Positions 50,506 to 59,581 of a DNA stretch of 64,000 bases are shown piece after piece. The stretch comes from Kaistella solincola (GTDB lineage Bacteria > Bacteroidota > Bacteroidia > Flavobacteriales > Weeksellaceae). The position numbers were made by a program, and so were the translations under genes. Numbering within the stretch: position 1 is the first letter of the stretch; each line of letters starts with the position of its first letter. Under the pieces are notes generated by a model. That model was not told the DNA's origin, did no database searches, and saw nothing but the letters and a program-made list of their open reading frames with translations. The stretch lies in the NCBI RefSeq assembly GCF_000812875.1, contig NZ_JSYK01000003.1, positions 248,001-312,000 of the forward strand, given 5' to 3'.

Positions 50506-51146
50506 ATTTCAAAAATCAAATCTTCGGTAAAAGCAATACAGTCAAATTCCTGACAAGAAGTGGTGTCCAAACCTGTAAATTTGCTGAACGCCGGTAAAAT
50601 CAGCTGGTTTTCCGAAACGCGGAAACATGGCAGACGCACCGATTTTCGCCTTTCAAGCTGTACCGTAACGCCGGGATGCAAATGCCCGGACACCGAAAAC
50701 TGGTTTTCAGCATTTTCCGGAACGTGAATAAAGGTGAAAGGCGCCGCGTACAAAGCATTTTCGATGATGGTAATTTCCAGATCCTGTAAAAAATCCGCGC
50801 GGCGAATGTCGTGATTTCCTTTAACTAAAGTGATTTCTAAATTTTGGTGAAGATTTCGCCAGTGTTCGAAAATTTTAAAATCGGTATTCTTTCCCGAATG
50901 TAAAAAATCGCCGACCACAATTAGCTTTTTTACCTCGAAGTTTTGAACCAGAAAATCCAGTCTTTCCAGATCATCCACCAAAATATCCGACGGCACCGGA
51001 ATTCCATTTTTCCGAAAATACGCTGACTTTCCTAAATGTAAATCGCTGATTATTACAGCGTTATTTTCCACCCAAAAGAGCGCGCGGAGATTCGTAAAAA
51101 TAAGCTGTTGATTTTGGACGGTTTTTTCTAAAGTCTGCAAGGTCAT
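50502..51146 (-). CDS. pdeM: ligase-associated DNA damage response endonuclease PdeM
   Basis: 214-residue metallophosphoesterase. The metal-binding blocks are complete: ISDLHLGK, V-V-G-D-F-L-H, K-G-N-H-D-I and SGHLHPG. Members of this family occur beside a ligase, a helicase and an exonuclease, which matches the order here. Its start overlaps the helicase stop by 4 bp. It probably trims DNA ends during repair. Confidence 0.93.
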   Translation of the reverse strand: MTLQTLEKTVQNQQLIFTNLRALFWVENNAVIISDLHLGKSAYFRKNGIPVPSDILVDDLERLDFLVQNFEVKKLIVVGDFLHSGKNTDFKIFEHWRNLHQNLEITLVKGNHDIRRADFLQDLEITIIENALYAAPFTFIHVPENAENQFSVSGHLHPGVTVQLERRKSVRLPCFRVSENQLILPAFSKFTGLDTTSCQEFDCIAFTEDLIFEM

Positions 51147-53596
51147 TTTTTCATTTTCTTTTTCATGGCTTCCATTTTCATTCGTAAAATCCGGGCTTTC
51201 AAATCTTCACTGCTCAAACTTTGGCGCAGACTGTCCACTTTTATGGGGAAACTTAAGGGCGTAAAGTTATTTGAATTTTTGATAATAATCTCACTTTCGT
51301 GAATTCTTCGGAATGCTTCAACCAAACGTGCTTCATCAATCTGTTGAAAGAAAACTTCAGAATATGCCTGTTTTAGCAGCAAATTTTCCGGATCGTAATC
51401 TTCTAAAACATTGAAAATTAGTCCGGAAGAAGATTGCAAATTTTTGTTGTTTTTTTGCTGCCCCGGATAGGTGCGAATCACCATTCCGGAAATCACGGCG
51501 ATATCACGGAACTTGCGCCGCGCCATTTCTGTGGAATTTACCGATGCCATGACGTCGCGGATGAGGTTTTCTTTTGAAAGTATTTCATGAATATTTTCTT
51601 CGTCCAAAGGAATTTCAAGTTTCGAAAATAATTCGAAACCATAATCATTCATCGCAATGGAAAATGAAATGGGCGAAATGCGGGAAATCCGGTAGGCAAT
51701 TAAAGCAGACATTACTTCGTGAATGAGGCGCCCTTCAAAAGGATACATAAATAAATGATGACCTTCGCGCGTTTTAATGCGTTCCACCAAAAACTCTGTT
51801 TCGCTCGGAATATGCGAATTTTCCTGCTGACTCACCAAAAGCGGATGCAAAAACGTCAGTTCTTCTTCGGCAGATTTTGCGTTCAGCGATTCCGACAGTT
51901 TCTTTCTTAAAAAGCCGCTTAAATAAGAAGACAAAGGCAATCTTCCGCCGAGATAACTCGGAACAATTCCTTTGCCGGTGGAATTCCGAACGAAAACCGT
52001 CATTTCTTTGACATGAGAAACTTCCAGCACGCGACCGGCGAGGACAAATTTATCCTGTTTCTTCAATTTTGAAATGAAATATTCTTCGATCATGCCGACA
52101 TATCCGCCGCCGAAAAATTTCACTTTCAGCATTGAGTCGCTTACGATGGCGCCGATATTCATGCGGTGCAACATCGCAATTCGGCGCGAGGTAACCTTGT
52201 ACAAACCGTTTTCGATGACGACTTTGTGATATTCTTCGTAGTTTTTCAGTTTTCCACCAACGGTGATAAATGTTAAAACCCAGTTCCATTCTTCAGTGCT
52301 TAAATCTCCGAAAGCGTTGGTTTGCGTAATTTGCTTAAAGGTTTCTTTTTCCTCAAAACCGTCGCCAACCGCCAAAGTCAAAACAAATTGCAGTAAAACA
52401 TCATAGCACAAAACCAAGGGTTCCCGCGGTTCGATTTTATTCTGTTTTACGGCCTCTTTTAACGCTGCAACTTCGATGAGTTCTAAGGAATGTGTCGGTA
52501 CGAAATAAATCTTGGAAGTTTCGAAAGGCGAGTGTCCGCTGCGCCCGGCGCGTTGTAAAAATCTCGCAATTCCTTTACTGGAACCAATTTGAATGACTGT
52601 ATCAACTGGTTTAAAATCCACACCCAAATCCAGCGACGAGGTGGAAATTACCGCTTTAAGATAACCGGAAGAAAGATTTTCTTCAATCCAAATTCGGATA
52701 TCTTTATCCACGGAACTGTGGTGAATGGCAATTTGTCCCGCAAAATCCGGGTGTGTAGCGAGCAAAACCTGATACCACATTTCCGCCTGGCTGCGCGTGT
52801 TGGTGAAAACCAAAGCGGTGTTGCTCTCCAGAATAATCGGAATAATTTTTTCCACCAGCCGCGTTCCGAGATGTCCGGCCCAGGGCAAAACTTCCACATC
52901 TTCCGGGAAAACCGATTTGATCTCGATTTTCTTTTTTTCTTTCGCGACGACTTTTGTCTTTTTTAAATCGTAGGGAATTAAAACTTCCATCGCTTCGTCC
53001 AGGTTTCCGATGGTAGCGGTAATTCCCCAGATTCTCAGCTTTTTCTGATAACTCAAAATCCTTGAAACAGCAAGTTCTGTCATCACGCCGCGTTTGGAAC
53101 TCAGCAATTCGTGCCACTCATCAACCACGACGCATTGGAGATTTTTAAAGAATTTTTGATTTTGTTTCTGGGCTAAAAGTAAATGCAGGCTTTCCGGTGT
53201 GATGATGAGAATATCCGGCATTTTTTTGGTCTGTTTTGCTCGAAGCGCTGCAGAAGTATCACCGTTTCGCACCGCCACTTCCCAGTCGAGACCAATTTCC
53301 TCTAACGCTTCACTCATGGCTTTTGCGATGTCTTTTGCCAAGGCGCGTAGTGGCGTAATCCAAAGGAGTTTCATGCCGGTTTTGTAATTTTCCGGATGGT
53401 TCATGAAATCAATGACGACGGCCAGAAAAACGGAAAAAGTTTTACCAAAACCCGTGGGCGCCACGACCATTCCGGAGTAATTATTGGAAAATTTAAACCA
53501 CGTTTCCGACTGAAAACCGAAAGGTTCACGATCCTGAGAATCCATCCAGTTTTTGATGATCTGGAAACCTGTGGAATTTTTGAATTTTTCGGTCAT
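51143..53596 (-). CDS. ligase-associated DNA damage response DEXH-box helicase
   Basis: 817-residue superfamily 2 helicase of the Lhr-core type. Walker A APTGFGKTFSVF, motif II V-V-V-D-E-W-H-E-L-L (DEWH), motif III W-G-I-T-A-T-I-G, motifs IV-VI in the second RecA fold (S-S-L-D-L-G-V-D-F, F-L-Q-R-A-G-R-S-G-H). The C-terminal 350 residues are a winged-helix and domain-4 region as in Lhr. The 4-bp overlap with pdeM and 39 nt to the ligase gene show a single operon. It should unwind DNA at damage sites. Confidence 0.93.
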   Translation of the reverse strand: MTEKFKNSTGFQIIKNWMDSQDREPFGFQSETWFKFSNNYSGMVVAPTGFGKTFSVFLAVVIDFMNHPENYKTGMKLLWITPLRALAKDIAKAMSEALEEIGLDWEVAVRNGDTSAALRAKQTKKMPDILIITPESLHLLLAQKQNQKFFKNLQCVVVDEWHELLSSKRGVMTELAVSRILSYQKKLRIWGITATIGNLDEAMEVLIPYDLKKTKVVAKEKKKIEIKSVFPEDVEVLPWAGHLGTRLVEKIIPIILESNTALVFTNTRSQAEMWYQVLLATHPDFAGQIAIHHSSVDKDIRIWIEENLSSGYLKAVISTSSLDLGVDFKPVDTVIQIGSSKGIARFLQRAGRSGHSPFETSKIYFVPTHSLELIEVAALKEAVKQNKIEPREPLVLCYDVLLQFVLTLAVGDGFEEKETFKQITQTNAFGDLSTEEWNWVLTFITVGGKLKNYEEYHKVVIENGLYKVTSRRIAMLHRMNIGAIVSDSMLKVKFFGGGYVGMIEEYFISKLKKQDKFVLAGRVLEVSHVKEMTVFVRNSTGKGIVPSYLGGRLPLSSYLSGFLRKKLSESLNAKSAEEELTFLHPLLVSQQENSHIPSETEFLVERIKTREGHHLFMYPFEGRLIHEVMSALIAYRISRISPISFSIAMNDYGFELFSKLEIPLDEENIHEILSKENLIRDVMASVNSTEMARRKFRDIAVISGMVIRTYPGQQKNNKNLQSSSGLIFNVLEDYDPENLLLKQAYSEVFFQQIDEARLVEAFRRIHESEIIIKNSNNFTPLSFPIKVDSLRQSLSSEDLKARILRMKMEAMKKKMKK

Positions 53597-53635
53597 TTAG
53601 TGCCTAAAATTTCTATAATTAATGGTGATTTGAAA

Positions 53636-55216
53636 TTAGGTAATCAGTTTTTTAATTTCTTCGATGTCATCAATTTCTTCCGCAGTTTTATCGCGTCGCC
53701 AGCGTACAATTCGCGGAAAGCGAAGCGCCACGCCGCTTTTATGACGGCTGCTAAAACCGATTCCTTCAAAAGCGATTTCGAATACCAATTCAGGTTTTAC
53801 AGTTCGTACCGGCCCGAATTTTTCAATCGCATTTTTATTTACAAATTTACTGACTTCCATTATTTCTTTGTCCGTCAAACCGGAATACGCTTTCGCAATC
53901 GTCACTAGTTTGTCCTCGTTTTTCACCGCAAAAGTATAGTCGGTGTAATAGCTGCTGCGCCTACCCGAACCTTTTTGCGCATAAATCAAAACCGCATCGA
54001 TGGTCAGCGGATTCACCTTCCATTTCCACCAGTCGCCTTTTTTTCGCCCGGCGTGGTAATGTGAATTGATTTCCTTCAGCATGACTCCTTCCGAATTGTT
54101 GTCGCGGGAATTTTCGCGCACTTCTGCTAAGTTTTCCCAGCTTTCAACAGGAATAATTTCCGAGATTTTTATCCTTTCTGCCGGCGAATTTTCTATTAAA
54201 CCTTCCAATAAAAGGCGTCTTTCTGTTAATGGTTTTTCCCTTAAATCTTCGTATTCCAACTCTAAAATATCATACACAAAAATATGGACGGGCAATTCTT
54301 CCAACATTTTTTTTGGAATGGTTTTCCGGTTCAGTCGCTTCTGTAATTCATTAAAATTCAAAACTTTATCGTCTTTAACAACCAGAATTTCACCATCGAT
54401 CACAAAATTACCACTCATTTCCATTAATGCTGCGGCGATTTCAGGGAACTGCTCGGTTACCAGTTCTTCGCCGCGCGACCAGATGAAGACTTCGTCATTT
54501 CTTTTGATAAACTGGCCGCGGATTCCGTCCCATTTATATTCAGCCTGCCAGAGGTTACGGTCGCCCAAATCTTCAACTTCTTTTTCAAGCGGGTAGGCCA
54601 GACAGAACGGGTAGGGTTTGGATTCATTGGGATTGATGTTGGTGCCCTGGACTAGATTTTCGAAATTTTCTTCTTCCATCTTCCATTTTCCCATGATGGA
54701 ATGCATCAAAATATTGCCGTCAACGCCAGAAAATTTAGACAGCGCATTGATGAGCAGTTTTTTGGAAACACCAATGCGGAAGCTGCCGCCAATTAATTTG
54801 TTGAAAATAAAACGCTCCAAATGATTGAGGCCGTTCCAGGATTCAATCACATAATTTTTCTTTTCCTCTTCGGTAAAATCTTTCAGCGCAATCAGTTGGG
54901 TCATCCATTGGGTTAAAGATTTTTCGATGGTATTTTCAGCATTGGGAAGAATCAGCGACAGTGTTTCGCCCAAATCTCCCACAGAAGAATACGATTCCAC
55001 AAAAAGCCACTCCGGAAGTCCGGTAATTTCCAGCGCCCACTGTTTTAAAAGATTCGTGTTTACAGGCCTTTTTGGACGTTTACCAGTGAAAAGCGCCAGA
55101 AACCACAACTTATCATTTTCGTTGGCGACTTCCAAGTAATTTACCATAGCATCTATTTTTGCTGTGGTTTTATTGGTGCTGTCAAGCGCATTGATGAGGT
55201 TGGCGAAATCTTTCAT
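53636..55216 (-). CDS. ATP-dependent DNA ligase (ligase-associated repair set)
   Basis: 526-residue ATP-type ligase, separate from the NAD-dependent replicative LigA. An N-terminal helical DNA-binding domain (about 1-190) leads to the nucleotidyltransferase core with adenylation Lys228 in AEYKWDGIRGQ, motif III F-V-I-D-G-E-I-L, motif IV S-E-G-V-M-L-K and motif V W-W-K-W-K, then an OB domain ending R-F-P-R-I-V-R-W-R-R-D-K. It joins directly with the exonuclease gene upstream (stop and start one base apart). Confidence 0.94.
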   Translation of the reverse strand: MKDFANLINALDSTNKTTAKIDAMVNYLEVANENDKLWFLALFTGKRPKRPVNTNLLKQWALEITGLPEWLFVESYSSVGDLGETLSLILPNAENTIEKSLTQWMTQLIALKDFTEEEKKNYVIESWNGLNHLERFIFNKLIGGSFRIGVSKKLLINALSKFSGVDGNILMHSIMGKWKMEEENFENLVQGTNINPNESKPYPFCLAYPLEKEVEDLGDRNLWQAEYKWDGIRGQFIKRNDEVFIWSRGEELVTEQFPEIAAALMEMSGNFVIDGEILVVKDDKVLNFNELQKRLNRKTIPKKMLEELPVHIFVYDILELEYEDLREKPLTERRLLLEGLIENSPAERIKISEIIPVESWENLAEVRENSRDNNSEGVMLKEINSHYHAGRKKGDWWKWKVNPLTIDAVLIYAQKGSGRRSSYYTDYTFAVKNEDKLVTIAKAYSGLTDKEIMEVSKFVNKNAIEKFGPVRTVKPELVFEIAFEGIGFSSRHKSGVALRFPRIVRWRRDKTAEEIDDIEEIKKLIT

Positions 55217-56236
55217 TTAGTTTTCAAGGAGTTCTTTTTCGGCAATTTCTTCGTCACCAAAAATGGTTTGGAGTTCCACGGCATTAATGCCGATTTCATT
55301 TAAATATTTCGAAAAAACGGCAGTTTGGCCATGCGTGACGTATACTTTTTCGGCTTCCGTAGCTTTTACGGTTTCTAAAAGTCCTGTCCAATCGGCGTGA
55401 TCGGAAATCGCAAAACCTGCGTCCGCAGAGCGCCAGCGTCGGGATCCGCGAACCTGCATCCAACCGGAACAGATAGCTGTCGCACGGTTTGGAATTTTTT
55501 TGATGACATTTGAATCGAAAAGCGCGGGCGGCAAAATCACGATTTCGCCATCCACGTGTTTGATGCTTTCCTGAAAATCAAGCGTTTCATAAGCCGGTAA
55601 GTCAATGCCGACGGATTCCATTCCCTCATTCAATTTTCCGATGGAACGGTGCACAAAAATTTTACCCGAACCTTCGATGGATTTCATAATTCGCTGCGCT
55701 TTTCCCAAAGAATATCCAATAAATACCGAAGTTTTTCCGTTTTCGCGGTTTTGCTGAATCCAGGATTGCATCAATTCCGCGTATTCCTGCGGTTTCAGCC
55801 AGTTATAAATTGGCAGTCCGAAAGTGCTTTCGGTGATGAATTCATGACATTTTACCAGCTCAAATGGTGTTGATAAACCATCATCATCCGTTTTATAATC
55901 GCCCGAAAAAACAATGATATAACCTTTGTATTCCATCTTCACCTGCGCAGATCCCACGATATGTCCGGCCGGAAAAAGCGAAACTTTTACGCCGTTGATA
56001 TCAATTTCTTCCCCATATTCAACGGTTTGAATTTCAATATCTTCACCAATACGGTGCTTTAAAATTGGTTTTGTAAAGCGGTGACAAAGATATTTTTTCA
56101 TTCCCCAACGCGCGTGGTCGCCGTGCCCGTGAGAGATCACCGCCAAATCCACAGGTTTCCAGGGATCGATGTAAAATTTACCTGGAACGCAGTAAATGCC
56201 TTTGTCGGTAACTTTGATGAAGGTTTTGGATTTCAT
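55217..56236 (-). CDS. ligase-associated DNA damage response exonuclease (beta-CASP MBL fold)
   Basis: 339 residues from the ATG at 56234-56236. The metallo-beta-lactamase motif ISHGHGDHARWG, the second His motif (F-P-A-G-H-I-V-G-S-A) and the F-S-G-D-Y-K-T-D signature are present, followed by the beta-CASP region (I-G-Y-S-L-G-K-A-Q-R, S-D-H-A-D-W-T-G). First gene of the four-gene repair operon. A start at 56263 would add 9 residues that overlap a family 1 repeat, so the inner ATG is preferred. Confidence 0.92.
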   Translation of the reverse strand: MKSKTFIKVTDKGIYCVPGKFYIDPWKPVDLAVISHGHGDHARWGMKKYLCHRFTKPILKHRIGEDIEIQTVEYGEEIDINGVKVSLFPAGHIVGSAQVKMEYKGYIIVFSGDYKTDDDGLSTPFELVKCHEFITESTFGLPIYNWLKPQEYAELMQSWIQQNRENGKTSVFIGYSLGKAQRIMKSIEGSGKIFVHRSIGKLNEGMESVGIDLPAYETLDFQESIKHVDGEIVILPPALFDSNVIKKIPNRATAICSGWMQVRGSRRWRSADAGFAISDHADWTGLLETVKATEAEKVYVTHGQTAVFSKYLNEIGINAVELQTIFGDEEIAEKELLEN

Positions 56237-56270
56237 AAAAAATTCGGGCTTATTTGGGGACATTTTCGGT
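56237..56270. repeat. family 1 repeat at the exonuclease start
   Basis: Core GGGCTTATTTGGGGAC between A-rich and T/C arms, directly upstream of the exonuclease ATG. Divergent. Confidence 0.45.
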
Positions 56271-56311
56271 ATTCAAAAATTGCACCTTTCTAAGCCGAGG
56301 CGATTTTTTAA

Positions 56312-56349
56312 AATAAAAAATTTTGCTTTTAAAGCAGCTAAAATTTAGA
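56312..56349. repeat. family 1 repeat
   Basis: Core GCTTTTAAAGCAGC between AAAAAATTTT and TAAAATTTAG. Confidence 0.5.
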
Positions 56350-56367
56350 TTTCATTTTGAAATAAAT

Positions 56368-56375
56368 TATCTTTG
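56368..56375 (+). promoter_or_regulatory. -7 box of the GIN-domain gene
   Basis: TATCTTTG, 29 nt before the ATG. Confidence 0.5.
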
Positions 56376-56404
56376 AATCCGTTGATTTAATAAAATTAAA
56401 TATT

Positions 56405-57067
56405 ATGAAAAAAGCGGCAATTGGTTTAATGTTGGGTGTTTTTCAACTTTCATTTGGGCAGTTCAGCAGAAATGTTGGTGAATTTTCATCGTTGAAAGTG
56501 TACCATAAAATTGATGTGGTTTTGGTTCCGTCATCGGAAAGTAAAGTGGAAAGTTCTGCGAGCGAGGGCGATATTGAAGCCATAAATAAAAACGGCGAAC
56601 TGAGAATCCGCATGACGCCTTCAAAAATATTACAGGGCGACAAGGTAACGGTGAAAGTTTTTTACCAGAATCTGAACGATATTCAGGCGAATCTTGCTTC
56701 ATCCGTAAGTTCACCGGAAACTACCAAAGCTAAAATGCTAAAATTAAGTTCTAACGAAGGTTCAAAAATCGTTCTAGATGTAGCTACCGGAAAATTGAAT
56801 ATAAAGACCAATTCCGGTGGTGAAATAAGTGTAACCGGACGTGCAGAATATCAGGATATTATCGTAAATTCGGGTGGAAAATTCAACGGAAAAAGCCTCG
56901 AGTCCGAAAGCGCAACCGTCACCGCAAACGCTGGTGGCGTTGCTGAAGTATTCGCTACCGAAGCGGTGAATGCTACCACACGAGCCGGCGGAATCATTGA
57001 TGTTTACGGCGATCCTGCAGACCGAAAGTATAAAAATGTAATCGGCGGAAAAGTTAACTTCAAATAA
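56405..57067 (+). CDS. secreted GIN-domain (DUF2807) protein
   Basis: 220 residues with signal peptide (to about S-F-G-Q, residue 18). The rest is a right-handed beta-helix-like GIN domain: F-S-S-L-K-V-Y-H-K-I-D-V-V-L-V-P-S, then short beta-repeats with Gly-Gly turns (N-S-G-G-E-I-S-V, N-S-G-G-K-F-N-G, N-A-G-G-V-A-E-V, R-A-G-G-I-I-D-V-Y-G-D-P). Common in Bacteroidota and thought to be a surface or periplasmic adhesin-like fold; function unknown. Confidence 0.9.
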   Translation: MKKAAIGLMLGVFQLSFGQFSRNVGEFSSLKVYHKIDVVLVPSSESKVESSASEGDIEAINKNGELRIRMTPSKILQGDKVTVKVFYQNLNDIQANLASSVSSPETTKAKMLKLSSNEGSKIVLDVATGKLNIKTNSGGEISVTGRAEYQDIIVNSGGKFNGKSLESESATVTANAGGVAEVFATEAVNATTRAGGIIDVYGDPADRKYKNVIGGKVNFK

Positions 57068-57075
57068 AAAAAATT

Positions 57076-57099
57076 AGCCGTTAAAACCGGCTTTTTTTT
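57076..57099 (+). terminator. terminator after the GIN-domain gene
   Basis: AGCCG / CGGCT stem with loop TTAAAAC and eight Ts; the core resembles family 1. Confidence 0.75.
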
Positions 57100-57158
57100 A
57101 GTTTTCAATTTTTGAAAAATCGGTAACAAAAACGGTCTTTTTTTTGATATTAGCTATT

Positions 57159-57198
57159 TCAAAAAATATTACCGCTTAAACAGGGTATTTTTTCATTT
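57159..57198. repeat. family 1 repeat
   Basis: Core ACCGCTTAAACAGGG between AAAAAATATT and ATTTTTTCATTT arms, 47 nt before the first M13 peptidase. Confidence 0.55.
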
Positions 57199-57245
57199 TA
57201 AGCTTACCACTAAAACACTTTTATTAACCATATAAAGTTTTACCT

Positions 57246-59324
57246 ATGAAAAATATTAACATTGGTATTCTGGCGTTTGCCGGAATCATTGCCCTGAATT
57301 GCGCGCCTGCCGCAGTTACTCCACCGGAACCTCCGGTTGCAGCTACAGAAACCGTAAAGGATGTTGAAGATGTTGGTCTGGATCTTTCGACCATCGATAA
57401 TTCTGTGCGGCCGCAGGACGATTTTTATAATTTTGTGAACGGAAGTTGGATGAAAACCGCGAAAATCCCGGCAGATAAATCTACGTGGGGAAGTTTTAAC
57501 AAACTTGCTGAAGATACCGACAACAACTCGATAACGATTCTGAATTCCCTGCTGAAAGATGAATATCCTGCCGGAAGTGAAGGCAAGAAAATCCAGGATT
57601 TGTACGGCACTTACATGGATATGGACAAGCGAAATGCCGACGGAATAGCGCCAATTAAAATGGATTTAGCAAAAATCGACGGCATCAAAACCGTGGCTGA
57701 TTTACAAAAATACCTCATTGAAGCAACCAAAAACGGCGAAAACCCTTTCTATTCCTGGGGCGTTTTTTCAGATTTGAAAAACTCGAAAATGAACGCGGTT
57801 TATCTGGGCGAAGGTTCTTTAGGTCTTGGCCGCGATTATTACCAGAAAGTAAATCCGAAAAACACCGAAACTTTAGCGGAATACCAAAAATATGTAGCTA
57901 CGATGCTGAACGCTTTGGGCTATGAAAATCCGGCCGTAACTGCAGAAAACATCGTAAATTTCGAGAAAAGCATGGCGCAAACATATCTGACCAACGAGCA
58001 GATTCGTGACGCCACTTTGCAGTACAACCCGCGCACCATGACGGAACTTTCCAAAATGGTGAAAAATGTAAACCTGCCGAAATATCTTGACGCAGCAGGT
58101 GTTGATACCGACCGCGTCATTATCGGTGAGTTGAAATATTACCAAAATTTGGATAAATTTTTGAACGCGAAGAATCTTCCGGTCATCAAAGATTATATGA
58201 AGTTTCACCTGCTTTCCGGCAGTGCAAGCTATCTGTCCGAAAATCTGGATAATATGAAATTTAATTTCTACGGTAAATATTTACGTGGCCAGGACGAGCA
58301 AAGAGCGCAGAATAAAAGAGGTTTCGAGCTCATCGACGGTTCTCTGGGTGAAGCTTTCGGCAAACTTTATGTGGAGAAATATTTCCCTGCAGAAGCCAAA
58401 ACCCAAATGGTTGACCTCATTGGATATTTGAAAAAAAGCTTTGCCTCTCACATTACCAATCTAGATTGGATGTCGCCGGTAACCAAAGAAAAAGCGCTTA
58501 ATAAGCTCAATAAATTTACCGTAAAAGTTGCGTATCCGGACACTTGGAAAGATTATTCCAAGTTGACGGTAAATTCCGTGAAAGACGGCGGAACTTTATA
58601 CAGAAACCTTCAGAATATTTCCGCGTGGCAGTATGACCGCAACCTCGACAAAGTAGGTAAACCTGTAGACCGCACTGAGTGGGGAATGACGCCGCAAACC
58701 GTAAACGCGTATTACAATCCGGTAAACAACGAAATCGTTTTCCCTGCCGCGATTTTACAGCCGCCTTTCTTTAATCCAAAAGCTGATGCTGCTGTAAATT
58801 TTGGTGGAATTGGTGCAGTAATCGGTCACGAAATTACACATGGTTTTGATGATTCCGGTTCCCAGTTCGATGCCGACGGAAACCTTGTGGACTGGTGGAC
58901 GCCAGCTGACAAAGCCAATTTCCAGAAAGCAACCAAAGCGCTTGCTGCACAATACGATAAGTTCGAACCGGTAAAAGGAACTTTCGTGAACGGAACTTTT
59001 ACAAATGGTGAAAATATCGCCGATTTAGGCGGAGTAAATATCGCTTACGATGCGCTTCAAATGTATTTGAAAGATCACGGAAATCCGGGATTAATCAGCG
59101 GTTATACACAAGATCAGCGCTTTTTTATGAGCTGGGCAACTGTGTGGAGAACGCTTCAAAAAGAAGCGGCGCTCATCAACCAGATTAAAACCAATGAGCA
59201 CTCGCCGGGACTTTACCGCGCTTTTGGTCCGTTGGTAAACACCGATGCTTTCTACAAAGCTTTCAATGTGAAAGAAGGCGACAAACTGTACAGAAAGCCG
59301 GAAGACCGCGTAAAAATCTGGTAA
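57246..59324 (+). CDS. M13 family metallopeptidase (PepO-like lipoprotein), copy 1
   Basis: Zinc endopeptidase of the neprilysin family that cuts peptides of limited size. 692 residues, lipoprotein signal (F-A-G-I-I-A-L-N-C, Cys 19). Zinc site GHEITHGFDD (HExxH) and third ligand E in E-N-I-A-D-L-G-G; C-terminal substrate residues N-A-Y-Y-N and D-K-L-Y-R-K-P-E-D-R-V-K-I-W close the family pattern. It has the same length as the next gene and clearly similar sequence, so the two arose by tandem duplication. Confidence 0.95.
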   Translation: MKNINIGILAFAGIIALNCAPAAVTPPEPPVAATETVKDVEDVGLDLSTIDNSVRPQDDFYNFVNGSWMKTAKIPADKSTWGSFNKLAEDTDNNSITILNSLLKDEYPAGSEGKKIQDLYGTYMDMDKRNADGIAPIKMDLAKIDGIKTVADLQKYLIEATKNGENPFYSWGVFSDLKNSKMNAVYLGEGSLGLGRDYYQKVNPKNTETLAEYQKYVATMLNALGYENPAVTAENIVNFEKSMAQTYLTNEQIRDATLQYNPRTMTELSKMVKNVNLPKYLDAAGVDTDRVIIGELKYYQNLDKFLNAKNLPVIKDYMKFHLLSGSASYLSENLDNMKFNFYGKYLRGQDEQRAQNKRGFELIDGSLGEAFGKLYVEKYFPAEAKTQMVDLIGYLKKSFASHITNLDWMSPVTKEKALNKLNKFTVKVAYPDTWKDYSKLTVNSVKDGGTLYRNLQNISAWQYDRNLDKVGKPVDRTEWGMTPQTVNAYYNPVNNEIVFPAAILQPPFFNPKADAAVNFGGIGAVIGHEITHGFDDSGSQFDADGNLVDWWTPADKANFQKATKALAAQYDKFEPVKGTFVNGTFTNGENIADLGGVNIAYDALQMYLKDHGNPGLISGYTQDQRFFMSWATVWRTLQKEAALINQIKTNEHSPGLYRAFGPLVNTDAFYKAFNVKEGDKLYRKPEDRVKIW

Positions 59325-59332
59325 TATAAAAC

Positions 59333-59379
59333 CGAATTTTTTGCCCTTATATCGCCCAATTTTTTGGGCGATTTTTTTT
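59333..59379. terminator. terminator, fused with a family 1 repeat
   Basis: Family 1 core GCCCTTATATCGCCC (59333-59366) runs into the stem ATCGCCCAA / TTGGGCGAT with a T tract to 59379. Confidence 0.8.
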
Positions 59380-59500
59380 GGGCGTATCCTTCTCTCGGGA
59401 ATTTCCCTCGTTCAGGCCGGGCTTTCCGCTATATCTTTTTTTTGCCAGCGCGCAAGACCCGCTGCGAAAAAAAGGATGCCGCTGCAATCCCTTACGCAAC
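59378..59500 (+). repeat. dispersed hairpin repeat, family 2, copy C
   Basis: TTGGGCG start, GGCCGGGCTTTCCGC block, long stem ATCTTTTTTTTGCCAGCG (59433-59450) / CGCTGCGAAAAAAAGGAT (59460-59477), and TGCAATCCCTTACGCAAC end. Longer than copies A and B but with the same order of blocks. From memory, very similar intergenic sequences are widespread in Bacteroidota. Confidence 0.7.
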
Positions 59501-59541
59501 AATTCGCACGAAAAGTTATTCATTACATTTAAAATATTTAT

Positions 59542-59549
59542 TATCTTTG
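59542..59549 (+). promoter_or_regulatory. -7 box of the second M13 peptidase
   Basis: TATCTTTG, 32 nt before the ATG. It indicates that the second copy has its own promoter beyond the terminator and repeat. Confidence 0.55.
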
Positions 59550-59581
59550 AGAATACCTAAATTTTATCAATCAAAGATCCT

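Noticed and set aside
51372-51395. TTTTAGCAGC match to the family 1 core inside the helicase gene
   Set aside because: It lies in well-conserved coding sequence (Leu-Lys-Gln codons) and lacks the A/T arms on both sides, so it is a chance match.
52589-52966. Plus-strand frame of 125 codons inside the helicase gene
   Set aside because: It is antisense to conserved helicase motifs, and its translation shows no recognisable protein features.
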